The notes: a model not told the origin generated them from the sequence alone. A DNA stretch of 64,000 nucleotides from Acanthosepion esculentum (GCA_964036315.1 OZ038508.1:45382129-45446128); one strand, 5' to 3'; counted from the first letter of the stretch, positions 38,631-54,040 are shown. A program made the numbers and translations.

Positions 38631-41600
38631 TTACTTGAAATTCTTATTCTTGATCTTGTAATACTTTTTCTTGTAATTCTTATTCTTGATCTTGTAATAC
38701 TTTTTCTTGTAATTCTTATTCTTGATCTTGTAATACTTTTTCTTGAAATTCTTATTCTTGATCTTGTAATACTTTTTCATGTAATTCTTATTCTTGATCT
38801 TGTAATACTTTTTCTTGAAATTCTTATTCTTGATCTTGTAATACTTTTTCATGTAATTCTTATTCTTGATATTGTAATACTTTTTCTTGAAATTCTTATT
38901 CTTGATCTTGTAATACTTTTTCATGTAATTCTTATTCTTGAACTTGTAATACTTTTTCATGTAATTCTTATTCTTGATCTTGTAATACTTTTTCATGTAA
39001 TTCTTATTCTTGATCTTGTAATACTTTTTCATGTAATTCTTATTCTTGATCTTGTAATACATTTTAATGTAATTCTTATTCTTGATCTTGTAATACTTTT
39101 TCATGTAATTCTTATTATTGATCTTGTAATACTTTTTCTTGTAATTCTTATTCTTGATCTTGTAATACTTTTTCATGTAATTCTTATTCTTGATCTTGTA
39201 ATACTTTTTCTTGAAATTCTTATTCTTGATCTTGTAATACTTTTTCATGTAATTCTTATTCTTTATCTTGTAATACTTTTTCTTGAAATTCTTATTCTTG
39301 ATCTTGTAATACTTTTTCATGTAATTCTTATTCTTGATCTTGTAATACTTTTTCTTGAAATTCTTATTCTTGATCTTGTAATACTTTTTCATGTAATTCT
39401 TATTCTTGATCTTGTAATACTTTTTCATGTAATTCTTATTCTTGATCTTGTAATACTTTTTCTTGTAATTCTTATTCTTGATCTTGTAATACTTTTTCTT
39501 GAAATTCTTATTCTTGATCTTGTAATACTTTTTCATGTAATTCTTATTCTTGATCTTGTAATACTTTTTCATGTAATTCTTATTCTTGATCTTGTAATAC
39601 TTTTTCTTGTAATTCTTATTCTTGATCTTGTAATACTTTTTCATGTAATTCTTATTCTTGATCTTGTAATACTTTTTCTTGAAATTCTTATTCTTGATCT
39701 TGTAATACTTTTTCATGTAATTCTTATTCTTGATCTTGTAATACTTTTTCTTGAAATTCTTATTCTTCATCTTGTAATACTTTTTCATGTAATTCTTATT
39801 CTTGATCTTGTAATACTTTTTCTTGTAATTCTTATTCTGGATCTTGTAATACTTTTTCATGTAATTCTTATTCTTGATCTTGTAATACTTTTTCTTGAAA
39901 TTCTTATTCTTGATCTTGTAATATCTTTTCATGTAATTCTTATTCTTGATCTTGTAATACTTTTTCATATAATTCTTATTTTTGATCTTGTAATACTTTT
40001 TCATGTAATTCTTATTCTTGATCTTGTAATGCTTTTTCTTGAAATTCTTATTATTGATCTTGTAATACTTTTTCTTGAAATTCTTATTCTTGATCTTGTA
40101 ATATCTTTTCATGTAATTCTTATTCTTGATCTTGTAATACTTTTTCATATAATTCTTATTCTTGATCTTGTAATACTTTTTCATGTAATTCTTATTCTTG
40201 ATCTTGTAATACTTTTTCATGTAATTCTTATTTTTGATCTTGTAATACTTTTTCATGTAATTCTTATTCTTGATCTTGTAATGCTTTTTCTTGAAATTCT
40301 TATTCTTGATCTTGTAATACTTTTTCTTGAAATTCTTATTCTTGATCTTGTAATACTTTTTCATGTAATTCTTATTCTTGATCTTGTAATACTTTTTCAT
40401 GTAATTCTTATTCTTGATCTTGTAATACTTTTTCTTGAAATTCTTATTCTTGATCTTGTAATACTTTTTCATGTAATTCTTATTCTTGATCTTGTAATAC
40501 TTTTTCTTGAAATTCTCATTCTTGATCTTGTAATACTTTTTCTTGTAATTCTTATTCTTGATCTTGTAATACTTTTTCTTGAAATTCTTATTCTTGATCT
40601 TGTAATACTTTTTCATGTAATTCTTATTCTTGATCTTGTAATACTTTTTCATGTAATTCTTATTCTTGATCTTGTAATACTTTTTCTTGTAATTCTTATT
40701 CTTGATCTTGTAATACTTTTTCATGTAATTCTTATTCTTGATCTTGTAATACTTTTTCATGTAATTCTTATTCTTGTTCTTGTAATACGTTTTCATGTAA
40801 TTCTTATTCTTGATCTAGTAATACTTTTTCATGTAATTCTTATTCTTGATCTTGTAATACTTTTTCATGTAATTCTTATTCTTGATCTTGTAATACTTTT
40901 TCATGTAATTCTTATTCTTGATCTTGTAATACTTTTTCATGTAATTCTTATTCTTGATCTTGTAATACTTTTTCTTGAAATTCTTATTCTTGATCTTGTA
41001 ATACTTTTTCATGTAATTCTTATTCTTGATCTTGTAATACTTTTTCTTGAAATTCTCATTCTTGATCTTGTAATACTTTTTCTTGTAATTCTTATTCTTG
41101 ATCTTGTAATACTTTTTCTTGAAATTCTTATTCTTGATCTTGTAATACTTTTTCATGTAATTCTTATTCTTGATCTTGTAATACTTTTTCATGTAATTCT
41201 TATTCTTGATCTTGTAATACTTTTTCTTGTAATTCTTATTCTTGATCTTGTAATACTTTTTCATGTAATTCTTATTCTTGATCTTGTAATACTTTTTCTT
41301 GAAATTCTTATTCTTGATCTTGTAATACTTTTTCATGTAATTCTTATTCTTGATCTAGTAATACTTTTTCATGTAATTCTTATTCTTGATCTTGTAATAC
41401 TTTTTCATGTAATTCTTATTCTTGATCTTGTAATACTTTTTCATGTAATTCTTATTCTTGATCTTGTAATACTTTTTCATGTAATTCTTATTCTTGATCT
41501 TGTAATACTTTTTCATGTAATTCTTATTATTGATCTTGTAATACTTTTTCTTGTAATTCTTATTCTTGATCTTGTAATACTTTTTCATGTAATTCTTATT

Positions 41601-42300
41601 CTTGATCTTGTAATACTTTTTCTTGAAATTCTTATTCTTGATCATGTAATACTTTTTCATGTAATTCTTATTCTTGATCTTGTAATACTTTTTCTTGAAA
41701 TTCTTATTCTTGATCTTGTAATACTTTTTCATGTAATTCTTATTCTTGATCTTGTAATACTTTTTCTTGAAATTCTTATTCTTGATCTTGTAATACTTTT
41801 TCATGTAATTCTTATTCTTGATCTTGTAATACTTTTTCATGTAATTCTTATTCTTGATCTTGTAATACTTTTTCTTGTAATTCTTATTCTTGATCTTGTA
41901 ATACTTTTTCTTGAAATTATTATTCTTGATCTTGTAATACTTTTTCATGTAATTCTCATTCATGATCTTGTAATACTTTTTCATGTAATTCTTATTCTTG
42001 ATCTTGTAATACTTTTTCTTGTAATTCTTATTCTTGATCTTGTAATACTTTTTCATGTAATTCTTATTCTTGATCTTTTAATACTTTTTCATGAAATTCT
42101 TATTCTTGATCTTGTAATACTTTTTCATGTAATTCTTATTCTTGATCTTGTAATAATTTTTCTTGAAATTCTCATTCTTGATCTTGTAATACTTTTTCAT
42201 GTAATTCTTATTCTTGATCTTGTAATACTTTTTCATGTAATTCTTATTCTTGATCTTGTAATACTTTTTCTTGTAATTCTTATTCTTGATCTTGTAATAC
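38631..42300. repeat. Array zone 4: homogeneous CATG/CTTGAAA monomers
   Basis: Private markers include CTTTATCTTG at 39,261, TTCATCTTG at 39,768, TATTCTGGATC at about 39,835 and GTTCTTGTAATACG at about 40,775. GATCTAGTAATAC occurs at about 40,815 and 41,355, a 540-bp (15-monomer) internal duplication. Confidence 0.88.
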
Positions 42301-45300
42301 TTTTTTGTAATTCTTATTCTTAACCTTGTAATACTTTTTCTTGTAATTCTTATTCTTGATCTTGTAATACTTTTTCTTGTAATTCTTATTCTTGATCTTG
42401 TAATACTTTATCTTGTACTTCTTATTATTGATCTTGTAATACTTTTTCTTGTAATTCTCATTCTTGATCTTGTAATACTTTTTCTTGTAATTCTTATTCT
42501 TGATCTTGTAATACTTTTTCTTGTAATACTTATTCTTGATCTTGTAATACTTTTTTGTAATTCTTATTCTTGATTTTGTAATACTTTTTCTTGTAATTGT
42601 TCTTCTTGATCTTGTAATACTTTTTCTTGTAATTCTTATTCTTGATCTTGTAATACTTTTTCTTGTAATTTTTATTCTTGATCTTGTAATACTTTTTCTT
42701 GTACTTCTTATTATTGATCTTGTAATACTTTTTCAATAATTCTTATTCTTGATCTTGTAATACTTTTTCTTGTAATTCTTATTATTGATCTTGGAATACT
42801 TTTTCTTGTACTTCTTATTATTGATCTTGTAATACTTTTCTTGTAATTCTTATTCTTGATCTTGTAATACTTTTTGTTGTAATTCTCATTCTTGATCTTG
42901 TAATACTTTTTCTTGTAATTCTTATTATTGATCTTGTAATACTTTTTCTTGTAATTCTTATTCTTGATATTGTAATACTTTTTCTTGTACTTATTATTCT
43001 TGATCTTGTAATACTTTTTCTTGTACTTCTCTTTATTGATCTTGTAATACTTTTTTTTGTAATTCTTATTCTTGATCTTGTAATACTTTTTCTTGTAATT
43101 CTTCTTCTTGATTTTGTAATACTTTTTCTTGTAATTCTTCTTCTTGATCTTGTAATACTTTTTCTTGTAATTCTTATTCTTGATCTTGTAATACTTTTTC
43201 TTGTAATTCTTATTCTTGATCTTGTAATACTTTTTCTTATTATTCTTATTCTTGATCTTGTAATACTTTTTCTTGTAATTCTTATTCTTGATCTTGTAAT
43301 ACTTTTTCTTGTAATTCTTATTCTTGATCTTGTAATACTTTTTTGTAATTCTTATTCTTGACCTTGTAATACTTTTTCTTGTAATTCTTATTCTTGATCT
43401 TGTAATACTTTTTCTTGTAATTCTTATTCTTGATCTTGTAATACTTTATCTTGTACTTCTTATTATTGATCTTGTAATACTTTTTCTTGTAATTCTCATT
43501 CTTGATCTTGTAATACTTTTTCTTGTAATTCTTATTCTTGATCTTGTAATACTTTTTCTTGTACTTCTTATTATTGATCTTGTAATACTTTTCTTGTAAT
43601 TCTTATTCTTGATCTTGTAATACTTTTTCTTGTAATACTTATTCTTGATCTTGTAATACTTTTTTGTAATTCTTATTCTTGATTTTGTAATACTTTTTCT
43701 TGTAATTGTTCTTCTTGATCTTGTAATACTTTTTCTTGTAATTCTTATTCTTGATCTTGTAATACTTTTTCTTGTAATTTTTATTCTTGATCTTGTAATA
43801 CTTTTTCTTGTACTTCTTATTATTGATCTTGTAATACTTTTTCAATAATTCTTATTCTTGATCTTGTAATACTTTTTCTTGTAATTCTTATTATTGATCT
43901 TGGAATACTTTTTCTTGTACTTCTTATTATTGATCTTGTAATACTTTTTTTTGTAATTCTTATTCTTGATCTTGTAATACTTTTTCTTGTAATTCTTCTA
44001 CTTGATCTTGTAATACTTTTTCTTGTAATTCTTCTTCTTGATCTTGTAATACTTTTTCTTGTAATTCTTATTCTTGATCTTGTAATACTTTTTCTTGTAA
44101 TTCTTATTCTTGAACTTGTAATCCTTGTTCTTGTAATTCTTATTCTTGATCTTGTAACACTTTTTCTTGTACTTCTTATTATTGATCTTGTAATACTTTT
44201 CTTGTAATTCTTATTCTTGATCTTGTAATACTTTTTCTTGTAATTCTTATTCTTGATCTTGTAATACTTTTTCTTGTAATTCTTATTCTTGATCTTGTAA
44301 TACTTTTTCTTGTACTTCTTAATATTGATCTTGTAATACTTTTACTTGAAATTCTTATTCTTGATCTTGTAATACTTTTTCTTGTAATTCTTATTCTTGA
44401 TCTTGTAATACTTTTTCTTGTAATTCTTATTCTTGATCTTGTAATACTTTTTCTTGTAATTCTTATTCTTGATCTTGTAATACTTTTTCTTGAAAATTCT
44501 TATTATTGATCTTGTAATACTTTTTCTTATAATTCTTATTATTGATCTTGTAATACTTTTTCGTGTTATTCTTATTCTTGATCTTGTAATACTTTTTCTT
44601 GTACTACTTATTATTGATCTTGTAATACTTTTCTGGTAATTCTTATACTTGATCTTGTAATACTTTTTCTTGTAATTCTTATTCTTGATCTTGTAATACT
44701 TTTTCTTATAATTCTTATTCTTGATCTTGTAATACTTTTTCTTGTAATTCTTATTCTTGATCTTGTAATACTTGTTCTTGTAATTCTTATTCTTGATCTT
44801 GTAACACTTTCTCTTGTACTTCTTATTATTGATCTTGTAATACTTTTCTTGTAATTCTTATTCTTGATCTTGTAATACTTTTTCTTGTAATTCTTATTCT
44901 TGATCTTGTAGTACTTTTTCTTGTAATTCTTATTCTTGATCTTGTAATACTTTTTCTTGTAATTCTTAATATTGATCTTGTAATACTTTTACTTGAAATT
45001 ATTATTCTTGATCTTGTAATACTTTTTCTTGTAATTCTTATTCTTGATCTTGTAATACTTTTTCTTGTAATTCTTATTATTGATCTTGTAATACTTTTTC
45101 TTGTAATTCTTATTCTTGATCTTGTAATACTTTTTCTTGTACTTCTTATTATTGATCTTGTAATACTTTTTCTTGTAATTCTTATTCTTGATATTGTAAT
45201 ACTTTTTCTTGTAATTCTTATTCTTGATCTTGTAATACTTTTTCTTGTAATTCTTATTCTTGATCTTGTAGTACTTTTTCTTGTAATTCTTATTCTTGAT

Positions 45301-48290
45301 CTTGTAATACTTTTTCTTGTAATTCTTAATATTGATCTTGTAATACTTTTACTTGAAATTATTATTCTTGATATTGTAATACTTTTTCTTGTAATTCTTA
45401 TTCTTGATCTTGTAATACTTTTTCTTGTAATTCTTATTCTTGATCTTGTAATACTTTTTCTTGTAATTCTTATTCTTGATTTTGTAATACTTTTTCTTGA
45501 AAATTCTTATTATTGATCTTGTAATACTTTTTCTTATAATTCTTATTATTGATCTTGTAATACTTTTTCTTGTAATTCTTATTCTTGATCTTGTAATACT
45601 TTTTCTTGTAATTCTTATTCTTGATCTTGTAATACTTTTTCTTATTATTCTTATTCTTGATCTTGTAATACTTTTTCTTGTAATTCTTATTCTTGATCTT
45701 GTAATACTTTTTCTTGTAATTCTTATTCTTGATCTTGTAATACTTTTTTGTAATTCTTATTCTTGACCTTGTAATACTTTTTCTTGTAATTCTTATTCTT
45801 GATCTTGTAATACTTTTTCTTGTAATTCTTATTCTTGATATTGTAATACTTTATCTTGTACTTCTTATTATTGATCTTGTAATACTTTTTCTTGTAATTC
45901 TCATTCTTGATCTTGTAATACTTTTTCTTGTAATTCTTATTCTTGATCTTGTAATACTTTTTCTTGTACTTCTTATTATTGATCTTGTAATACTTTTCTT
46001 GTAATTCTTATTCTTGATCTTGTAATACTTTTTCTTGTAATACTTATTCTTGATCTTGTAATACTTTTTTGTAATTCTTATTCTTGATTTTGTAATACTT
46101 TTTCTTGTAATTGTTCTTCTTGATCTTGTAATACTTTTTCTTGTAATTCTTATTCTTGATCTTGTAATACTTTTTCTTGTAATTTTTATTCTTGATCTTG
46201 TAATACTTTTTCTTGTACTTCTTATTATTGATCTTGTAATACTTTTTCAATAATTCTTATTCTTGATCTTGTAATACTTTTTCTTGTAATTCTTATTATT
46301 GATCTTGGAATACTTTTTCTTGTACTTCTTATTATTGATCTTGTAATACTTTTTTTTGTAATTCTTATTCTTGATCTTGTAATACTTTTTCTTGTAATTC
46401 TTCTACTTGATCTTGTAATACTTTTTCTTGTAATTCTTCTTCTTGATCTTGTAATACTTTTTCTTGTAATTCTTATTCTTGATCTTGTAATACTTTTTCT
46501 TGTAATTCTTATTCTTGAACTTGTAATCCTTGTTCTTGTAATTCTTATTCTTGATCTTGTAACACTTTTTCTTGTACTTCTTATTATTGATCTTGTAATA
46601 CTTTTCTTGTAATTCTTATTCTTGATCTTGTAATACTTTTTCTTGTAATTCTTATTCTTGATCTTGTAATACTTTTTCTTGTAATTCTTATTCTTGATCT
46701 TGTAATACTTTTTCTTGTACTTCTTAATATTGATCTTGTAATACTTTTACTTGAAATTCTTATTCTTGATCTTGTAATACTTTTTCTTGTAATTCTTATT
46801 CTTGATCTTGTAATACTTTTTCTTGTAATTCTTATTCTTGATCTTGTAATACTTTTTCTTGTAATTCTTATTCTTGATCTTGTAATACTTTTTCTTGAAA
46901 ATTCTTATTATTGATCTTGTAATACTTTTTCTTATAATTCTTATTATTGATCTTGTAATACTTTTTCGTGTAATTCTTATTCTTGATCTTGTAATACTTT
47001 TTCTTGTACTACTTATTATTGATCTTGTAATACTTTTCTGGTAATTCTTATACTTGATCTTGTAATACTTTTTCTTGTAATTCTTATTCTTGATCTTGTA
47101 ATACTTTTTCTTATAATTCTTATTCTTGATCTTGTAATACTTTTTCTTGTAATTCTTATTCTTGATCTTGTAATACTTGTCCTTGTAATTCTTATTCTTG
47201 ATCTTGTAACACTTTTTCTTGTACTTCTTATTATTGATCTTGTAATACTTTTCTTGTAATTCTTATTCTTGATCTTGTAATACTTTTTCTTGTAATTCTT
47301 ATTCTTGATCTTGTAGTACTTTTTCTTGTAATTCTTATTCTTGATCTTGTAATACTTTTTCTTGTAATTCTTAATATTGATCTTGTAATACTTTTACTTG
47401 AAATTATTATTCTTGATCTTGTAATACTTTTTCTTGTAATTCTTATTCTTGATCTTGTAATACTTTTTCTTGTAATTCTTATTATTGATCTTGTAATACT
47501 TTTTCTTGTAATTCTTATTCTTGATCTTGTAATACTTTTTCTTGTACTTCTTATTATTGATCTTGTAATACTTTTTCTTGTAATTCTTATTCTTGATATT
47601 GTAATACTTTTTCTTGTAATTCTTATTCTTGATCTTGTAATACTTTTTCTTGTAATTCTTATTCTTGATCTTGTAGTACTTTTTCTTGTAATTCTTATTC
47701 TTGATCTTGTAATACTTTTTCTTGTAATTCTTAATATTGATCTTGTAATACTTTTACTTGAAATTATTATTCTTGATATTGTAATACTTTTTCTTGTAAT
47801 TCTTATTCTTGATCTTGTAATACTTTTTCTTGTAATTCTTATTCTTGATCTTGTAATACTTTTTCTTGTAATTCTTATTCTTGATTTTGTAATACTTTTT
47901 CTTGAAAATTCTTATTATTGATCTTGTAATACTTTTTCTTATAATTCTTATTATTGATCTTGTAATACTTTTTCTTGTAATTCTTATTCTTGATCTTGTA
48001 ATACTTTTTCTTGTACTTCTTATTATTGATCTTGTAATACTTTTTCTTGTAATTCTTATTCTTGATCTTGTAATACTTTTTCTTGTAATTCTTATTCTTG
48101 ATCTTGTAACACTTTTTCTTGTACTTCTTATTATTGATCTTGTAATACTTTTCTTGTAATTCTTATTCTTGATCTTGTAATACTTTTTCTTGTAATTCTT
48201 ATTCTTGATCTTGTAATACTTTTTCTTGTAATTCTTATTCTTGATCTTGTAATACTTTTTCTTGTACTTCTTAATATTGATCTTGTAATA
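42301..48290. repeat. Array zone 5: second copy of zone 3
   Basis: Colinear with zone 3 at a constant offset of 9,663 bp: the diagnostic block is at 42,530, 43,639 and 46,044, the same internal spacings. A few private changes (for example GTGTTATT at about 44,562) distinguish the copies, so they are not one sequence assembled twice verbatim. Confidence 0.9.
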
Positions 48291-51240
48291 CTTTTACTTG
48301 AAATTCTTATTCTTGATCTTGTAATACTTTTTCTTGTAATTCTTATTCTTGATCTTGTAATACTTTTTCTTGTAATTCTTATTCTTGATCTTGTAATACT
48401 TTTTCTTGAAATTCTTATTCTTGATCTTGTAATACTTTTTCATGTAATTCTTATTCTTGATCTTGTAATACTTTTTCTTGAAATTCTTATTCTTGATCTT
48501 GTAATACTTTTTCATGTAATTCTTATTCTTGATATTGTAATACTTTTTCTTGAAATTCTTATTCTTGATCTTGTAATACTTTTTCATGTAATTCTTATTC
48601 TTGAACTTGTAATACTTTTTCATGTAATTCTTATTCTTGATCTTGTAAAACTTTTTCATGTAATTCTTATTCTTGATCTTGTAATACTTTTTCATGTAAT
48701 TCTTATTCTTGATCTTGTAATACATTTTAATGTAATTCTTATTCTTGATCTTGTAATACTTTTTCATGTAATTCTTATTATTGATCTTGTAATACTTTTT
48801 CTTGTAATTCTTATTCTTGATCTTGTAATACTTTTTCATGTAATTCTTATTCTTGATCTTGTAATACTTTTTCTTGAAATTCTTATTCTTGATCTTGTAA
48901 TACTTTTTCATGTAATTCTTATTCTTTATCTTGTAATACTTTTTCTTGAAATTCTTATTCTTGATCTTGTAATACTTTTTCATGTAATTCTTATTCTTGA
49001 TCTTGTAATACTTTTTCTTGAAATTCTTATTCTTGATCTTGTAATACTTTTTCATGTAATTCTTATTCTTGATCTTGTAATACTTTTTCATGTAATTCTT
49101 ATTCTTGATCTTGTAATACTTTTTCTTGTAATTCTTATTCTTGATCTTGTAATACTTTTTCTTGAAATTCTTATTCTTGATCTTGTAATACTTTTTCATG
49201 TAATTCTTATTCTTGATCTTGTAATACTTTTTCATGTAATTCTTATTCTTGATCTTGTAATACTTTTTCTTGTAATTCTTATTCTTGATCTTGTAATACT
49301 TTTTCATGTAATTCTTATTCTTGATCTTGTAATACTTTTTCTTGAAATTCTTATTCTTGATCTTGTAATACTTTTTCATGTAATTCTTATTCTTGATCTT
49401 GTAATACTTTTTCTTGAAATTCTTATTCTTCATCTTGTAATACTTTTTCATGTAATTCTTATTCTTGATCTTGTAATACTTTTTCATGTAATTCTTATTC
49501 TTGATCTTGTAATACTTTTTCTTGTAATTCTTATTCTGGATCTTGTAATACTTTTTCATGTAATTCTTATTCTTGATCTTGTAATACTTTTTCTTGAAAT
49601 TCTTATTCTTGATCTTGTAATATCTTTTCATGTAATTCTTATTCTTGATCTTGTAATACTTTTTCATATAATTCTTATTTTTGATCTTGTAATACTTTTT
49701 CATGTAATTCTTATTCTTGATCTTGTAATGCTTTTTCTTGAAATTCTTTTTATTGATCTTGTAATACTTTTTCTTGAAATTCTTATTCTTGATCTTGTAA
49801 TATCTTTTCATGTAATTCTTATTCTTGATCTTGTAATACTTTTTCATATAATTCTTATTCTTGATCTTGTAATACTTTTTCATGTAATTCTTATTCTTGA
49901 TCTTGTAATACTTTTTCATGTAATTCTTATTTTTGATCTTGTAATACTTTTTCATGTAATTCTTATTCTTGATCTTGTAATGCTTTTTCTTGAAATTCTT
50001 ATTCTTGATCTTGTAATACTTTTTCTTGAAATTCTTATTCTTGATCTTGTAATACTTTTTCATGTAATTCTTATTCTTGATCTTGTAATACTTTTTCATG
50101 TAATTCTTATTCTTGATCTTGTAATACTTTTTCTTGAAATTCTTATTCTTGATCTTGTAATACTTTTTCATGTAATTCTTATTCTTGATCTTGTAATACT
50201 TTTTCTTGAAATTCTCATTCTTGATCTTGTAATACTTTTTCTTGTAATTCTTATTCTTGATCTTGTAATACTTTTTCTTGAAATTCTTATTCTTGATCTT
50301 GTAATACTTTTTCATGTAATTCTTATTCTTGATCTTGTAATACTTTTTCATGTAATTCTTATTCTTGATCTTGTAATACTTTTTCTTGTAATTCTTATTC
50401 TTGATCTTGTAATACTTTTTCATGTAATTCTTATTCTTGATCTTGTAATACTTTTTCATGTAATTCTTATTCTTGTTCTTGTAATACGTTTTCATGTAAT
50501 TCTTATTCTTGATCTTGTAATACTTTTTCATGTAATTCTTATTCTTGATCTTGTAATACTTTTTCATGTAATTCTTATTCTTGATCTTGTAATACTTTTT
50601 CATGTAACTCTTATTCTTGATCTTGTAATACTTTTTCATGTAATTCTTATTCTTGATCTTGTAATACTTTTTCATGTAATTCTTATTCTTGATCTTGTAA
50701 TACTTTTTCATGTAACTCTTATTCTTGATCTTGTAATACTTTTTCATGTAATTCTTATTCTTGATCTTGTAATACTTTTTCATTTAATTCTTATTCTTGA
50801 TCTTGTAATACTTTTTCATGTAATTCTTATTCTTGATCTTGTAATACTTTTTCATGTAATTCTTATTCTTGATCTTGTAATACTTTTTCATGTAATTCTT
50901 ATTCTTGATCTTGTAATACTTTTTCATGTAATTCTTATTCTTGATCTTGTAATACTTTTTCTTGAAATTCTTATTCTTGATCTTGTAATACTTTTTCATG
51001 TAATTCTTATTCTTGATCTTGTAATACTTTTTCTTGAAATTCTTATTCTTGATCTTGTAATACTTTTTCATGTAATTCTTATTCTTGATCTCGTAATACT
51101 TTTTCTTGAAATTCTTATTCTTGATCTTGTAATACTTTTTCATGTAATTCTTATTCTTGATCTTGTAATACTTTTTCATGTAATTCTTATTCTTGATCTT
51201 GTAATACTTTTTCTTGTAATTCTTATTCTTGATCTTGTAA
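48291..51240. repeat. Array zone 6: second copy of zone 4
   Basis: CTTTATCTTG at 48,924 and CATCTTG at 49,431 keep the 9,663 offset. After about 49,440 one extra monomer raises the offset to 9,699 (TCTGGATC at about 49,535, GTTCTTGTAATACG at about 50,475). Confidence 0.9.
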
Positions 51241-54040
51241 TACTTTTTTGTAATTCTTATTCTTAACCTTGTAATACTTTTTCTTGTAATTCTTATTCTT
51301 GATCTTGTAATACTTTTTCTTGTAATTCTTATTCTTTATCTTGTAATACTTTATCTTGTACTTCTTATTATTGATCTTGTAATACTTTTTCTTGTAATTC
51401 TCATTCTTGATCTTGTAATACTTTTTCTTGTAATTCTTATTCTTGATCTTGTAATACTTTTTCTTGTAATACTTATTCTTGATCTTGTAATACTTTTTTG
51501 TAATTCTTATTCTTGATTTTGTAATACTTTTTCTTGTAATTGTTCTTCTTGATCTTTAATACTTTTTCTTGTAATTCTTATTCTTGATCTTGTAATACTT
51601 TTTCTTGTAATTTTTATTCTTGATCTTGTAATACTTTTTCTTGTACTTCTTATTATTGATCTTGTAATACTTTTTCAATAATTCTTATTCTTGATCTTGT
51701 AATACTTTTTCTTGTAATTCTTATTATTGATCTTGGAATACTTTTTCTTGTACTTCTTATTATTGATCTTGTAATACTTTTCTTGTAATTCTTATTCTTG
51801 ATCTTGTAATACTTTTTGTTGTAATTCTCATTCTTGATCTTGTAATACTTTTTCTTGTAATTCTTATTATTGATCTTGTAATACTTTTTCTTGTAATTCT
51901 TATTCTTGATATTGTAATACTTTTTCTTGTACTTATTATTCTTGATCTTGTAATACTTTTTCTTGTACTTCTCATTATTGATCTTGTAATACTTTTTTTT
52001 GTAATTCTTATTCTTGATCTTGTAATACTTTTTCTTGTAATTCTTCTTCTTGATTTTGTAATACTTTTTCTTGTAATTCTTCTTCTTGATCTTGTAATAC
52101 TTTTTCTTGTAATTCTTATTCTTGATCTTGTAATACTTTTTCTTGTAATTCTTATTCTTGATCTTGTAATACTTTTTCTTATTATTCTTATTCTTGATCT
52201 TGTAATACTTTTTCTTGTAATTCTTATTCTTGATCTTGTAATACTTTTTCTTGTAATTCTTATTCTTGATCTTGTAATACTTTTTTGTAATTCTTATTCT
52301 TGACCTTGTAATACTTTTTCTTGTAATTCTTATTCTTGATCTTGTAATACTTTTTCTTGTAATTCTTATTCTTGATCTTGTAATACTTTATCTTGTACTT
52401 CTTATTATTGATCTTGTAATACTTTTTCTTGTAATTCTCATTCTTGATCTTGTAATACTTTTTCTTGTAATTCTTATTCTTGATCTTGTAATACTTTTTC
52501 TTGTAATTCTTATTCTTGATCTTGTAATACTTTTTCTTGAAAATTCTTATTATTGATCTTGTAATACTTTTTCTTATAATTCTTATTATTGATCTTGTAA
52601 TACTTTTTCGTGTAATTCTTATTCTTGATCTTGTAATACTTTTTCTTGTACTACTTATTATTGATCTTGTAATACTTTTCTGGTAATTCTTATACTTGAT
52701 CTTGTAATACTTTTTCTTGTAATTCTTATTCTTGATCTTGTAATACTTTTTCTTATAATTCTTATTCTTGATCTTGTAATACTTTTTCTTGTAATTCTTA
52801 TTCATGATCTTGTAATACTTGTTCTTGTAATTCTTATTCTTGATCTTGTAACACTTTTTCTTGTACTTCTTATTATTGATCTTGTAATACTTTTCTTGTA
52901 ATTCTTATTCTTGATCTTGTAATACTTTTTCTTGTAATTCTTATTCTTGATCTTGTAGTACTTTTTCTTGTAATTCTTATTCTTGATCTTGTAATACTTT
53001 TTCTTGTAATTCTTAATATTGATCTTGTAATACTTTTACTTGAAATTATTATTCTTGATCTTGTAATACTTTTTCTTGTAATTCTTATTCTTGATCTTGT
53101 AATACTTTTTCTTGTAATTCTTATTCTTGATCTTGTAATACTTTTTCTTGTAATTCTTATTCTTGATTTTGTAATACTTTTTCTTGAAAATTCTTATTAT
53201 TGATCTTGTAATACTTTTTCTTATAATTCTTATTATTGATCTTGTAATACTTTTTCTTGTAATTCTTATTCTTGATCTTGTAATACTTTTTCTTGTACTT
53301 CTTATTATTGATCTTGTAATACTTTTTCTTGTAATTCTTATTCTTGATATTGTAATACTTTTTCTTGTAATTCTTATTCTTGATCTTGTAATACTTTTTC
53401 TTGTAATTCTTATTCTTGATCTTGTAGTACTTTTTCTTGTAATTCTTATTCTTGATCTTGTAATACTTTTTCTTGTAATTCTTAATATTGATCTTGTAAT
53501 ACTTTTACTTGAAATTATTATTCTTGATCTTGTAATACTTTTTCTTGTAATTCTTATTCTTGATCTTGTAATACTTTTTCTTGTAATTCTTATTCTTGAT
53601 CTTGTAATACTTTTTCTTGTAATTCTTATTCTTGATTTTGTAATACTTTTTCTTGAAAATTCTTATTATTGATCTTGTAATACTTTTTCTTATAATTCTT
53701 ATTATTGATCTTGTAATACTTTTTCTTGTAATTCTTATTCTTGATCTTGTAATACTTTTTCTTGTACTTCTTATTATTGATCTTGTAATACTTTTTCTTG
53801 TAATTCTTATTCTTGATCTTGTAATACTTTTTCTTGTAATTCTTATTCTTGATCTTGTAACACTTTTTCTTGTACTTCTTATTATTGATCTTGTAATACT
53901 TTTCTTGTAATTCTTATTCTTGATCTTGTAATACTTTTTCTTGTAATTCTTATTCTTGATCTTGTAATACTTTTTCTTGTAATTCTTATTCTTGATCTTG
54001 TAATACTTTTTCTTGTACTTCTTAATATTGATCTTGTAAT
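51241..54040. repeat. Array zone 7: third, shortened copy of zone 3/5
   Basis: The marker CTTAACC at 51,262 lies 8,943 bp after its zone 5 copy, while markers at 53,653 lie only 5,751 bp after theirs, so about 3.2 kb of zone 5 has no counterpart here. A 469-bp near-tandem duplication (53,184 against 53,653) is also present. The diagnostic block at about 51,474 carries a two-base deletion. Confidence 0.85.
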
